DNA of 5,037 nt from assembly GCA_018667995.1 (NCBI GenBank), contig JABIQT010001001.1:1-5037 (forward strand). The letters are read 5' to 3'. The DNA is from Candidatus Latescibacterota bacterium. Lineage in GTDB: Bacteria; JAAXHH01; JABIQT01. Below are positions 1 to 5,037 of this stretch, in pieces. The first letter of the stretch is position 1, and every line of letters begins with the position of its first letter. A program made the translations under genes and the position numbers. The notes below the pieces were generated by a model. It saw nothing but the letters and a program-made list of their open reading frames with translations, made no database searches and was not told the origin of the DNA.

Positions 1-40
1 ATTCCAATGGTCGGAATGCGCCGGGTCTGTAAAGAAACGC

Positions 41-69
41 ATAATATGGATGCACTTCGCGTTTGTCAA
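41..69 (-). promoter_or_regulatory. Sigma-70-type promoter reading leftward out of the window
   Basis: On the minus strand a perfect -35 box TTGACA (64-69) is followed after exactly 17 bp by TATTAT (41-46), which matches five of six positions of the -10 consensus. Transcription should begin near base 34 and leave the window, so the gene it serves lies to the left and is not visible. Its -35 context, CGCTTGACAA, is identical to that of the other leftward promoter at 2042-2070. Sequence match is the only evidence, but hexamers and spacing are close to ideal. Confidence 0.7.
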
Positions 70-76
70 GCGACGG

Positions 77-118
77 AAAAACCACCGATTCGCCCCACGA
101 GTGGGCAGCTTGGGCGGT
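77..118 (-). terminator. Possible weak intrinsic terminator downstream of the oxidoreductase gene
   Basis: On the minus strand CGCCC (112-116) can pair with GGGCG (91-95), and an alternative inner pairing CCCAC (101-105)/GTGGG (94-98) is also possible. About nine bases later comes a run of five T (77-81). The stem is imperfect and the gap to the T-run is longer than usual, so this is only a candidate. It would be a logical place to end the leftward oxidoreductase transcript, just before the new promoter at 41-69. Confidence 0.25.
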
Positions 119-350
119 ACCAAGCACTCGTGCTCAACATTGTGTGGACCACCTGGATCCAGCCAAGAGGGAACGTCCAGCAAAGAGAGACAGACCGTCT
201 ATTCCAGCAGAACCTGGGAATGGCGTCCCTCGATTGCGATTCTTAATCGCGCATGAACCACAACCCGCTGCGACACTAAATGATCTCCGCTTGATCGAAA
301 AATCCTAACCATCTCGAGCAAGAATGAATGTCCCCCTGTAGCGAAACATC

Positions 351-1331
351 TCAGCCAAGCTCAACCGGTGCTCCACCATTTTTCGCCGACTCATAGATAC
401 CGAGGATGAGCGCAAGCGAGCGCTTCGCCTCATGGCCATCAACCCGCGGCGTCCCGCCGTTCTTGAGCACCTGAACCATATCCTCGACTACGTTCTTAGG
501 TCCAAGGTTTTCATAGGAATCCTCGGCCGATTCATCAGGAATATCCCATACTTCTACCTTGTGACCGGCGACGACCGTCGCGCCCTTATCTCCATGTACC
601 TCAACACGAGGAGGGAGGCTGCTCGGAAATGTGGTGGTACCGAGAATAGTACCAACGGCGCCACTCTCAAACTTGATCATGGCCATGCCGAGGTCCTCGG
701 TCTCAATATCGTGTGTGAACACGCCGATCTGGCCCCAGACAGTCTTGGGCTGCCCCATATACCAGACCAGCTGATCGATCTGATGCACCGTCTGATTGAT
801 CAGCGACCCGCCACCATCGTATTTCCAGGTCCCGTGCCAGCCCTCGTAGTATTCGTCTCCACGGTACCATTTGAGGCGCACCTCACCCAGCACTAGTTTT
901 CCCAGACGACCTGCGTGAATGGCCTCAGCGGCTCGAACATTGTCGTCCATGTAGCGCGACTCGAAGTCGACTGCCAGTACAACGCCTGCGTCGCTGCACG
1001 CCTTGATCATGCGGTCTGCGCTTTCCAGATTAACGTCGATGGGTTTGGTAGATATGACGTGCTTTCCTGACTGCGCGACCACCTCTGCGAAGTCTGCATG
1101 GGTGCCGCTCGGGGTCATCACCATAACCACGTCGATGTCATCGCGCTCCAGCATCTTCTTGTAGTCATCATACCAGTTGATGCCATACTCCGAAGCCGCC
1201 TTTTGACCCCGTTCTGCATCGATATCGGCCACAGCCACAAGACGGGCGCCCTCCGTGGCATGCACCAATTTTGCGCGTCCAGCTCCCATTCCCAATCCGA
1301 TTACTCCGAAACCGACAGAATCCGTGGACAT
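351..1331 (-). CDS. Gfo/Idh/MocA-family NAD(P)-dependent oxidoreductase
   Basis: This is a 326-residue cytoplasmic dehydrogenase of the family that oxidises or reduces sugars, inositols and related polyols with NAD(P). The N-terminal Rossmann domain (about 6-125) carries the nucleotide-binding loop GLGMGAGRA at 12-20 and an acidic residue after strand 2 (VADID, 34-38). The catalytic-lysine motif, usually EKP, reads STKP here, with Lys96. The C-terminal alpha/beta domain contains GGGSLINQTVHQID at 173-186, with the conserved His183 and Asp186; the family's frequent Asp in this motif is Asn179. Length is near the low end of the family's usual 320-400 residues and both ends look complete. The ATG start is fixed by a near-perfect Shine-Dalgarno site GGAGGTGA (1335-1342), with GGAGG six bases from the ATG. 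A strong terminator hairpin lies just upstream, so expression may be attenuated. The substrate cannot be assigned. Confidence 0.93.
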   Translation of the reverse strand: MSTDSVGFGVIGLGMGAGRAKLVHATEGARLVAVADIDAERGQKAASEYGINWYDDYKKMLERDDIDVVMVMTPSGTHADFAEVVAQSGKHVISTKPIDVNLESADRMIKACSDAGVVLAVDFESRYMDDNVRAAEAIHAGRLGKLVLGEVRLKWYRGDEYYEGWHGTWKYDGGGSLINQTVHQIDQLVWYMGQPKTVWGQIGVFTHDIETEDLGMAMIKFESGAVGTILGTTTFPSSLPPRVEVHGDKGATVVAGHKVEVWDIPDESAEDSYENLGPKNVVEDMVQVLKNGGTPRVDGHEAKRSLALILGIYESAKNGGAPVELG

Positions 1332-1352
1332 CTTTCACCTCCGGTTATGGCC

Positions 1353-1385
1353 AAAAAAACGGCTCCACCCTTTGCGGATGGAGCC
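1353..1385 (-). terminator. Intrinsic terminator or attenuator in front of the oxidoreductase gene
   Basis: On the minus strand GGCTCCA (1379-1385) pairs perfectly with TGGAGCC (1361-1367), and CC/GG pairs can extend the stem inward. One G then precedes seven consecutive T (1353-1359), the textbook form of a Rho-independent terminator. It sits about 95 bp after the stop codon of the small gene at 1481-1828 and only eight bases before the oxidoreductase Shine-Dalgarno site. No promoter fits between the hairpin and the start codon, so transcripts of the oxidoreductase must cross it. It may simply cut read-through from the upstream gene, or act as a regulated attenuator. Confidence 0.85.
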
Positions 1386-1430
1386 TCTATACATTACTGG
1401 TAATTGCGGGTACATCTGGTATCAACAGTC

Positions 1431-1444
1431 GTGATGATAATCAC
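1431..1444. repeat. Operator-like perfect inverted repeat GTGAT-GATA-ATCAC
   Basis: A 14-bp palindromic element with 5-bp perfect arms and a 4-bp centre lies between the small gene and the oxidoreductase. On the minus strand its centre gives TATCAT, a possible -10 box, with GTGACG 19 bp upstream as a poor -35. A regulator-binding site over a weak oxidoreductase promoter is therefore possible. It could equally be a small RNA hairpin nested in a larger CGGGT/ACCCG pairing (1445-1449 with 1407-1411). The evidence is the symmetry and location only. Confidence 0.3.
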
Positions 1445-1480
1445 CCGTTTATTCAGCCCGTCACGAGCTGTCACATCGAC

Positions 1481-1828
1481 CTATTCCTGAAATCGTCCGG
1501 AACCAACCGCCAGAAACTCAGGGGCCAGCAGTTCCCTCAATACAGTCATCTTATCCTGCGTTCTGACGTAGAGATTGTTGACAACATCTTCGCTCGCGTT
1601 CTCGTCGGCACATCCGACTCGCTCCACGTATTCCGCAATGAGATCATCTTCCCAGTCGTTTCCCATATGGGCGGTAACGTATACGGAAAACGTTTTAATA
1701 GGCAGCGGATAGTCATCGGGAATCATAGCCTGTACGTCGCGAATGCTATCATTCACTCTGATCTCGTGGACACCTTTTTCCTTTAACTCGCGTACCATTT
1801 CATTGAGGTCTGTATATGTGATCTTCAC
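1481..1828 (-). CDS. Hypothetical protein, 115 residues, acidic alpha/beta
   Basis: I do not recognise this protein. The start is a GTG at 1826-1828, supported by AAGGA (1836-1840) seven bases upstream; an in-frame ATG at codon 11 lacks such support. The product is soluble-looking and rich in Asp and Glu, with a single cysteine, no signal peptide and no membrane segment. An amphipathic helix is likely near 5-19 (TDLNEMVRELKEKG), followed by a short strand (HEIRV), a second strand FSVYVTAH at about 47-54, and a helix around 57-69 (DWEDDLIAEYVERV). It ends with TAG and is followed by a strong terminator about 95 bp on. It has a strong promoter of its own (2042-2070) and a leader of about 200 nt, which supports it being a real, independently controlled gene. 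No function is assigned. Confidence 0.75.
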   Translation of the reverse strand: MKITYTDLNEMVRELKEKGVHEIRVNDSIRDVQAMIPDDYPLPIKTFSVYVTAHMGNDWEDDLIAEYVERVGCADENASEDVVNNLYVRTQDKMTVLRELLAPEFLAVGSGRFQE

Positions 1829-2035
1829 TGGGTATTCCTTTCTGCCTGCACCGCGTCAGGTTATTCAATGAGAACCGGTACAGATGCGCTCCGGAGTGAG
1901 CGCCTGCGGACCAACCAAAATCCCGGAGATTCCGGCTTATCCTTCGTCCTTCGATATCAGGTATTAGCGAATATGAAACAACAACGTTGCCTTAATTCGC
2001 CAGTGGTGGGGATGGCCTTGCGTGCCTGAATCGAA
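1829..2035 (-). promoter_or_regulatory. Long 5' leader of the small hypothetical gene, with hairpins
   Basis: If transcription starts from the promoter at 2042-2070, the mRNA has about 207 untranslated bases before the GTG. Two hairpins are visible on the minus strand: CCGGA-ATC-TCCGG (1923-1935), closely followed by four T, and GCGCTC-6 nt-GAGCGC (1886-1903), extendable by CAG/CTG past a 2-nt bulge to 1881-1906. The first is a weak terminator-like element. The layout suits a structured regulatory leader, but I see no match to the conserved cores of the T-box, cobalamin or other riboswitches I can recall. The rightward strand holds no gene here either. Confidence 0.35.
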
Positions 2036-2041
2036 TGAACC

Positions 2042-2070
2042 ATCCTAACCGGGCCGTCTGTTCTTGTCAA
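2042..2070 (-). promoter_or_regulatory. Sigma-70-type promoter for the small leftward gene
   Basis: The minus strand shows a perfect -35 TTGACA (2065-2070), a 17-bp spacer and TAGGAT (2042-2047), which matches four of six -10 positions including the key T, A and final T. The start point would be near 2035. This is the best leftward promoter between the small gene and hisG, and may also feed the oxidoreductase if the terminator at 1353-1385 is crossed. The ten bases around the -35 (2064-2073) are identical to those at 63-72. Confidence 0.65.
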
Positions 2071-2310
2071 GCGGTTTCCCTTTGCATTCCGCTACAAAAA
2101 AGCCCCATGTTTGCCCCGCCACAATCGGGTAGACTGACCGCGTTCTGCAAGGGAAATCGGAGCAGACAACGAGACATCTTCTGTTCTCAATGTACTGGAA
2201 AATTGATCACTAATCAATCAGGGATTTCCCCAGAAATATGAATCTATTGCGCCCTCTCTTTCCAGCCCACCAGGTATCTCGACACACCTGTCTCACGGCC
2301 AAATAACCCA
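2071..2310. other. Gene-free region between divergent promoters, with inverted repeats
   Basis: No frame here looks coding. The rightward frame 2035-2241 has no Shine-Dalgarno site and an unprotein-like composition, and it overlaps the leftward promoter. Inverted repeats are present: TTGAT-CACTA-ATCAA at 2203-2217, and a wider pair GGGAAATC (2151-2158)/GATTTCCC (2223-2230) that brackets it. Any of these could bind a regulator of hisGC, about 100 bp downstream, or form a structure; nothing more specific can be said. Confidence 0.4.
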
Positions 2311-2339
2311 TGGACATAGGGGTTGTATTTCGTTATAAT
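2311..2339 (+). promoter_or_regulatory. Sigma-70-type promoter of hisG-hisC
   Basis: TGGACA (2311-2316) matches the -35 consensus at five of six positions, and a perfect TATAAT (2334-2339) follows after exactly 17 bp. Transcription should start near 2345-2347, giving an untranslated leader of about 100 nt before hisG. Because the start point is downstream of the in-frame ATG at 2323, it also excludes that ATG as the hisG start. Confidence 0.8.
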
Positions 2340-2350
2340 TGGGCGTCTTT

Positions 2351-2373
2351 TTTCAGTTGGCTACCGACTGAAA
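2351..2373 (+). promoter_or_regulatory. Hairpin at the 5' end of the hisGC leader
   Basis: TTTCAGTTGG (2351-2360) pairs with CCGACTGAAA (2364-2373) across a three-base CTA loop, with one T-G wobble, starting only a few bases after the predicted transcription start. No T-run follows, so it is not a terminator. No histidine-rich leader peptide or T-box motif is visible in the rest of the leader. A role in mRNA stability or as a target for a regulator is possible but unproven. Confidence 0.5.
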
Positions 2374-2445
2374 GCAAGTGTGCTGAAAAGGTCTTACAAT
2401 ATCTCGTCACTTCGCTATAGAACAATCCGGGAGTACCATCCTACC

Positions 2446-3315
2446 ATGAAACTGAAACTCGCCTTACCCAAGGGCAGTCTCCAAGATTCGACCCTCGAGC
2501 TTATGCGCAAAGCAGGATATCAATGCAGGATTAGCAGCCGGTCATATTTTCCATGGATAGATGATCAGGAACTGGAGGCGATGTTGATTCGCGCCCAGGA
2601 GATTGCTCGCTATGTACAGGACGGCGTGTTCGACTGCGGGTTGACAGGTAAGGACTGGATTGTCGAGTCAGGTGCCGAAGTCGTAGAGGTGGTGGATCTC
2701 GTCTACGCCAAACAGTCCCGGCAGCCCTTCCGCTGGGTGCTCGCGGTGCCGGAGGACTCTGATATCAGAACTGCTCAGGATCTGGAAGGCAAACGCATCG
2801 CGACCGAAGTCGTGAACATGACCGAGCAGTACTTGAAGAATCACGGTGTTAAGGCAAATGTGGAGTTCTCCTGGGGAGCCACCGAGGCTAAGGCCCCTGA
2901 ACTGGTCGATGCCATTGTAGACGGCACAGAGACGGGCGGGTCACTCCGGGCTAACAAGCTGCGGATCGTGGACACGATTATGGAGTCGTCCAATAAGCTC
3001 ATTGCTAACGCAGAAAGCTGGGAAGATCCCTGGAAGCGTCGCAAAATTGAGAATATCGCCATGCTTCTTCGAGGCGCCATACTGGCGGAAGGAATGGTTG
3101 GTTTGAAGATGAACGTCAAAACCGACGACCTTGATGCGGTAGTCGGATTGCTACCCGCCTTGAAGCAACCCACGATCTCACCACTGGCAGACGGAGCGTG
3201 GGTTGCCATCGAAGTTATGATCGAGGAGTTCACCGTGCGTGATATTATTCCAGCTCTGAAGCGGGCGGGTGCACAGGGCCTGGTGGAATACCCATTGAAC
3301 AAGGTGATCTACTAA
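2446..3315 (+). CDS. hisG: ATP phosphoribosyltransferase, long form (HisG)
   Basis: This enzyme catalyses the first committed step of histidine synthesis, joining ATP and PRPP to give phosphoribosyl-ATP, in the cytoplasm. The 289-residue product begins with the family signature [20 protein letters not shown] (5-24). It continues with the two-lobed catalytic domain (GLTGKDWI at 65-72, [13 protein letters not shown] at 141-153) and the PRPP-binding segment [16 protein letters not shown] (155-170). A C-terminal ACT-like regulatory domain (about 215-289, VGLKMNV through [10 protein letters not shown]) marks the long HisG_L type, which is normally feedback-inhibited by histidine and does not need HisZ. 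The ATG at 2446 is chosen because homology begins there, GGGAG (2429-2433) lies upstream with a rather long 12-base spacing, and the promoter excludes the ATG at 2323. It is the first gene of a unit with hisC. Confidence 0.96.
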   Translation: MKLKLALPKGSLQDSTLELMRKAGYQCRISSRSYFPWIDDQELEAMLIRAQEIARYVQDGVFDCGLTGKDWIVESGAEVVEVVDLVYAKQSRQPFRWVLAVPEDSDIRTAQDLEGKRIATEVVNMTEQYLKNHGVKANVEFSWGATEAKAPELVDAIVDGTETGGSLRANKLRIVDTIMESSNKLIANAESWEDPWKRRKIENIAMLLRGAILAEGMVGLKMNVKTDDLDAVVGLLPALKQPTISPLADGAWVAIEVMIEEFTVRDIIPALKRAGAQGLVEYPLNKVIY

Positions 3316-3317
3316 CC

Positions 3318-4391
3318 ATGGGTAGTCAGGATCCAAATATATCTTTCAAAGCTGCGCTGCTTGAAACACACGGCTACTCGCTTGTCCAACCAGACTGCCC
3401 GGTAAAACTCAACCAGAACGAATGCCCCTTCGATGTTCCGGAGGCCTTGAAACGCGAGATCCTCGATGAGACGCTGTCCCGGAATTGGGGGCGGTACCCC
3501 GATTTTGTGCCGACGGATGTAAAGGAAAAGTTGGCCAGACACCACGGTGTAATGCCGGAATCTGTGCTGATCGGCAACGGATCCAATGAGCTGATCCAGG
3601 CGACCTTTATGTCGACCGTCGGCCCCGGTCGCGGAGTCGTGATTGCAGTACCTACCTTCAGCCTCTACGCCCTTATGAATACGGTCCTTGAAGGTGATCT
3701 GCGCCAGGTCCCAATGCGAGAGGATCTTTCGTTCGATACCGAGTCGTTGATTTCTGCTGCCCGATCCCCCGATGTAAAGCTTACGGTTCTGTGCTCCCCG
3801 AATAATCCGACAGGATCGCTCATAAGCCTCACCGATGTCGCGGCAATCGCCGAAGCCGCCAGTGGCTTAGTGATTGTCGACGAGGCGTACTTTGAATTTG
3901 GTGGCCAAACGTCTCTGGGGCTCTTGGCGGACCATTCGAACATGATCATCACCCGGACGTTCTCTAAGGCCCTCGGCGCAGCGGGACTTCGTATCGGCTA
4001 TCTGGTAGCCCATCCGGATGTAGCCAAAGAAATAGAGAAGGTAAAGCTGCCCTACAACGTGAACATGTTCTCATTGATCGCCACAAGGAGACTGCTCGAC
4101 GAAGGCGCGCTGGTGGATGAAAGGGTCTCCCTGATCCGCAGTGAGCGTGACCGCGTTACCGCCCGCCTTGCGGAGTTGCCGGGGGTTACACCGTATACAT
4201 CCTCCGCCAACTTTGTCCTGTTCAGAATTGAGCAGTCCGTAGAAGCCACGTTTCAAGGTCTGATTACACAGGGCGTTCTCATACGAGATGTGAGTCACTA
4301 TCCTCTGCTGGATCAATGCCTGCGTGTTACGATTGGCACCCCTTCCGAAAATGACACGTTTCTTCAAGCATTAAACGATGTAATAGGTTAG
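3318..4391 (+). CDS. hisC: Histidinol-phosphate aminotransferase (HisC)
   Basis: This PLP-dependent fold-type I aminotransferase converts imidazole-acetol phosphate and glutamate to L-histidinol phosphate and 2-oxoglutarate; some relatives also accept aromatic substrates. The 357-residue product is full length for the family. Visible landmarks are KLNQNECPFDVP (30-41), GNGSNELI (86-93) in the PLP phosphate region, CSPNNPTG (159-166), DEAYFEF (188-194), and the PLP-lysine motif TFSKALGAAGLRIGY with Lys217 and Arg225. SANFVLFR (296-303) and CLRVTIGTPSEN (334-345), with substrate-binding Arg336, complete the set. Only two bases separate the hisG stop from this ATG, and its Shine-Dalgarno sequence AAGGTGAT lies within the last codons of hisG, so translation is probably coupled. 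The usual Asn of the NENPF motif is Cys here (NECPF). No strong terminator follows. Confidence 0.95.
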   Translation: MGSQDPNISFKAALLETHGYSLVQPDCPVKLNQNECPFDVPEALKREILDETLSRNWGRYPDFVPTDVKEKLARHHGVMPESVLIGNGSNELIQATFMSTVGPGRGVVIAVPTFSLYALMNTVLEGDLRQVPMREDLSFDTESLISAARSPDVKLTVLCSPNNPTGSLISLTDVAAIAEAASGLVIVDEAYFEFGGQTSLGLLADHSNMIITRTFSKALGAAGLRIGYLVAHPDVAKEIEKVKLPYNVNMFSLIATRRLLDEGALVDERVSLIRSERDRVTARLAELPGVTPYTSSANFVLFRIEQSVEATFQGLITQGVLIRDVSHYPLLDQCLRVTIGTPSENDTFLQALNDVIG

Positions 4392-4435
4392 CACGTACAG
4401 GAACTCCCCGCAGTGCCTCAATAAAACCCAATTAG

Positions 4436-4677
4436 AGACTCGCGGCGGAGCTGGTTGTAGCCATCTTGCTCAGCACGGCGCTGCCACTGGCCCTGAAGGA
4501 TCTCAGCTATAATTGGGCGGCAGAGAAACTCGATACCTATGTCCGCAATCCCGATCCATTTCTCGAGAAAGACCAGCGGATGTAGATCCTCAAGAAAATG
4601 TATGGCCTACTATGCCTCCTACAAACACCAATGAACAGACTCTCAGGGAGCTCATTACATCTTTGATCGCAGAATGA
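4436..4677 (+). pseudogene. Possible frameshifted remnant of a small membrane-protein gene
   Basis: One frame from 4436 reads RLAAELVVAILLSTALPLAL, a likely membrane helix, then KDLSYNWAAEKLDTYVRNPDPFLEKDQRM before a TAG at 4583-4585. From about 4570 the frame one base earlier takes over in protein-like style (ADVDPQENVWPTMPPTNTNE and on to LITSLIAE), ending in TGA at 4675-4677. Joined by a -1 shift, the two would make about 80 residues: a hydrophobic helix and a polar tail. There is no start codon with a Shine-Dalgarno site, and an in-frame TAG lies at 4433-4435. This suggests a 5'-truncated, decayed gene, or a sequencing error. The rest of 4392-4760 shows no gene and no clear terminator; a mismatched stem at 4399-4418 lacks a T-run. 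Confidence 0.35.
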
Positions 4678-4760
4678 CGCGATGTTAATCAGCGCTGCTT
4701 GCACTTACCCGCGCGGAATACCTTGCCGTCGACACGTGCCACACGTCCACCACTCCATCG

Positions 4761-5037
4761 CTATAGACCCCGCGGATATGGGGTCAGATTCTCAAACCCG
4801 GTAGAAGTGATCAGATAGTTGTCTTCTGATCGAACGCCACCTATACCCTCAACGTAGACTCCTGGCTCCAGTGTGCAGGTCATGCCTTCTTCCAGTATAT
4901 CGGTTGCGGCAGGTATGAAAAAGGGGGGTTCATGGGCGTATAGTCCGAATCCATGGCCACCGTGGTGCGGAAAGTGGTCACCATATCCCGCGTCCGAGAT
5001 GGTGTCATACATGGCCTGGTATACCTCTCTGGCTGGC
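4761..5037 (-). CDS. M24-family metallopeptidase (Xaa-Pro peptidase-like), C-terminal part
   Basis: The visible 91 residues are the C-terminal end of a pita-bread-fold peptidase of the Xaa-Pro aminopeptidase/dipeptidase group; the N-terminus and the two metal-binding aspartates lie beyond the right edge. Numbering from the window edge, GGHGFGLYAHEPP (26-38) supplies a metal-binding His28 and, seven residues on, His35. LEEGMTCTLEPGVYVEG (48-64) supplies Glu57, and GGVRSEDNYLI (66-76) supplies Glu71. These are the expected ligands, so this part of the active site looks intact. The gene ends with TAG at 4761-4763 and is convergent with hisC. The in-frame ATG at 5010-5012 is internal, since the frame stays open to the edge and family homology requires upstream sequence. 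Members usually cleave X-Pro bonds in peptides, though some non-peptidase relatives such as creatinase share these motifs. Confidence 0.92.
   Translation of the reverse strand, partial: PAREVYQAMYDTISDAGYGDHFPHHGGHGFGLYAHEPPFFIPAATDILEEGMTCTLEPGVYVEGIGGVRSEDNYLITSTGFENLTPYPRGL

Larger units (their letters stand above)
1..350. other. Intergenic region with no convincing gene
   Basis: Three overlapping rightward open frames (7-246, 50-256 and 63-308) lie here, but none has a Shine-Dalgarno site or recognisable protein character, and all overlap a near-consensus promoter on the opposite strand. The leftward strand has only short frames, for example one of 37 codons starting at 312. The supported contents are the leftward promoter at 41-69 and a weak terminator-like element at 77-118. 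A short inverted repeat, ATTCC-7 nt-GGAAT, sits at 1-17 in the expected 5' leader of the leftward transcript. It could be a leader hairpin or an operator, but 5-bp arms prove little. Confidence 0.6.

Noticed and set aside
432-896. 154-codon rightward open frame
   Set aside because: It lies entirely antisense within the well-supported oxidoreductase gene and has no recognisable protein character.
1345-1385. T-box-like string AAAGGGTGGAGCC on the minus strand before the oxidoreductase
   Set aside because: It resembles the T-box core AGGGTGGNACC, but here it forms the 3' arm of the terminator directly before the T-run. In real T-boxes it is the 5' part of the terminator. No specifier stem is evident in the short upstream region.
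2035-2241. 68-codon rightward open frame
   Set aside because: It has no ribosome-binding site and an unprotein-like, Cys-rich composition, and it overlaps the leftward promoter at 2042-2070.
2323-2445. In-frame 41-codon N-terminal extension of hisG from the ATG at 2323
   Set aside because: The ATG overlaps the promoter spacer and lies upstream of the predicted transcription start. HisG homology begins at 2446, and the extension has no Shine-Dalgarno site.
4399-4418. Hairpin AGGAACT/AGTGCCT just after hisC as a terminator
   Set aside because: The stem contains an A-G mismatch and is followed by CAATAAAA rather than a T-run.
4508-4519. Second copy of TATAATTGGGCG, identical to the -10 region of the hisG promoter (2334-2345)
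   Set aside because: A 12-base match somewhere in 5 kb is expected about once by chance. No usable -35 box lies 16-18 bp upstream of 4508, and the copy falls within a possible coding remnant.
4718-4750. Inverted repeat ACGTG-CCA-CACGT near 4734-4746 as a terminator of the peptidase gene
   Set aside because: The arms are only five bases and no T-run follows on the minus strand, so it is probably incidental.

Overview
The window looks like ordinary chromosomal DNA from a bacterium of moderate GC content. The supported genes have Shine-Dalgarno sites and there are three well-formed sigma-70-type promoters. The HisG is the long single-chain form. The set of genes (a Gfo/Idh/MocA dehydrogenase, an M24 peptidase and a hisG-hisC pair) would fit an uncultured environmental lineage such as Chloroflexota (SAR202-like) or a Poribacteria/Latescibacterota-like group. 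That placement is inference only, because no marker gene in the window settles the taxonomy.

Layout, left to right. Bases 1-350 hold no convincing gene, but a near-consensus leftward promoter (41-69) points out of the window toward an unseen gene. A leftward Gfo/Idh/MocA oxidoreductase (351-1331) follows. Directly in front of its ribosome-binding site is a strong intrinsic terminator (1353-1385) that separates it from a small leftward gene of unknown function (1481-1828, GTG start). That small gene has its own strong promoter (2042-2070) and a leader of about 200 nt containing hairpins. After a gene-free stretch with inverted repeats (2071-2310), a near-consensus rightward promoter (2311-2339) drives hisG (2446-3315) and hisC (3318-4391). 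These two are tightly coupled and encode the first enzyme and the aminotransferase of histidine biosynthesis. Bases 4392-4760 hold no intact gene, but contain what looks like a frameshifted coding remnant (about 4436-4677). The window ends inside the C-terminal part of a leftward M24 metallopeptidase (4761-5037), convergent with hisC.

The hisGC unit is biosynthetic. The oxidoreductase and the small gene form a divergent, separately controlled leftward group. No mobile element, CRISPR array, tRNA, rRNA or defence-like system is visible, and I do not see an undescribed multi-gene system. The points most worth a second look are the terminator/attenuator in the oxidoreductase leader, the long structured leader and unknown product of the small gene, and the broken reading frame downstream of hisC.
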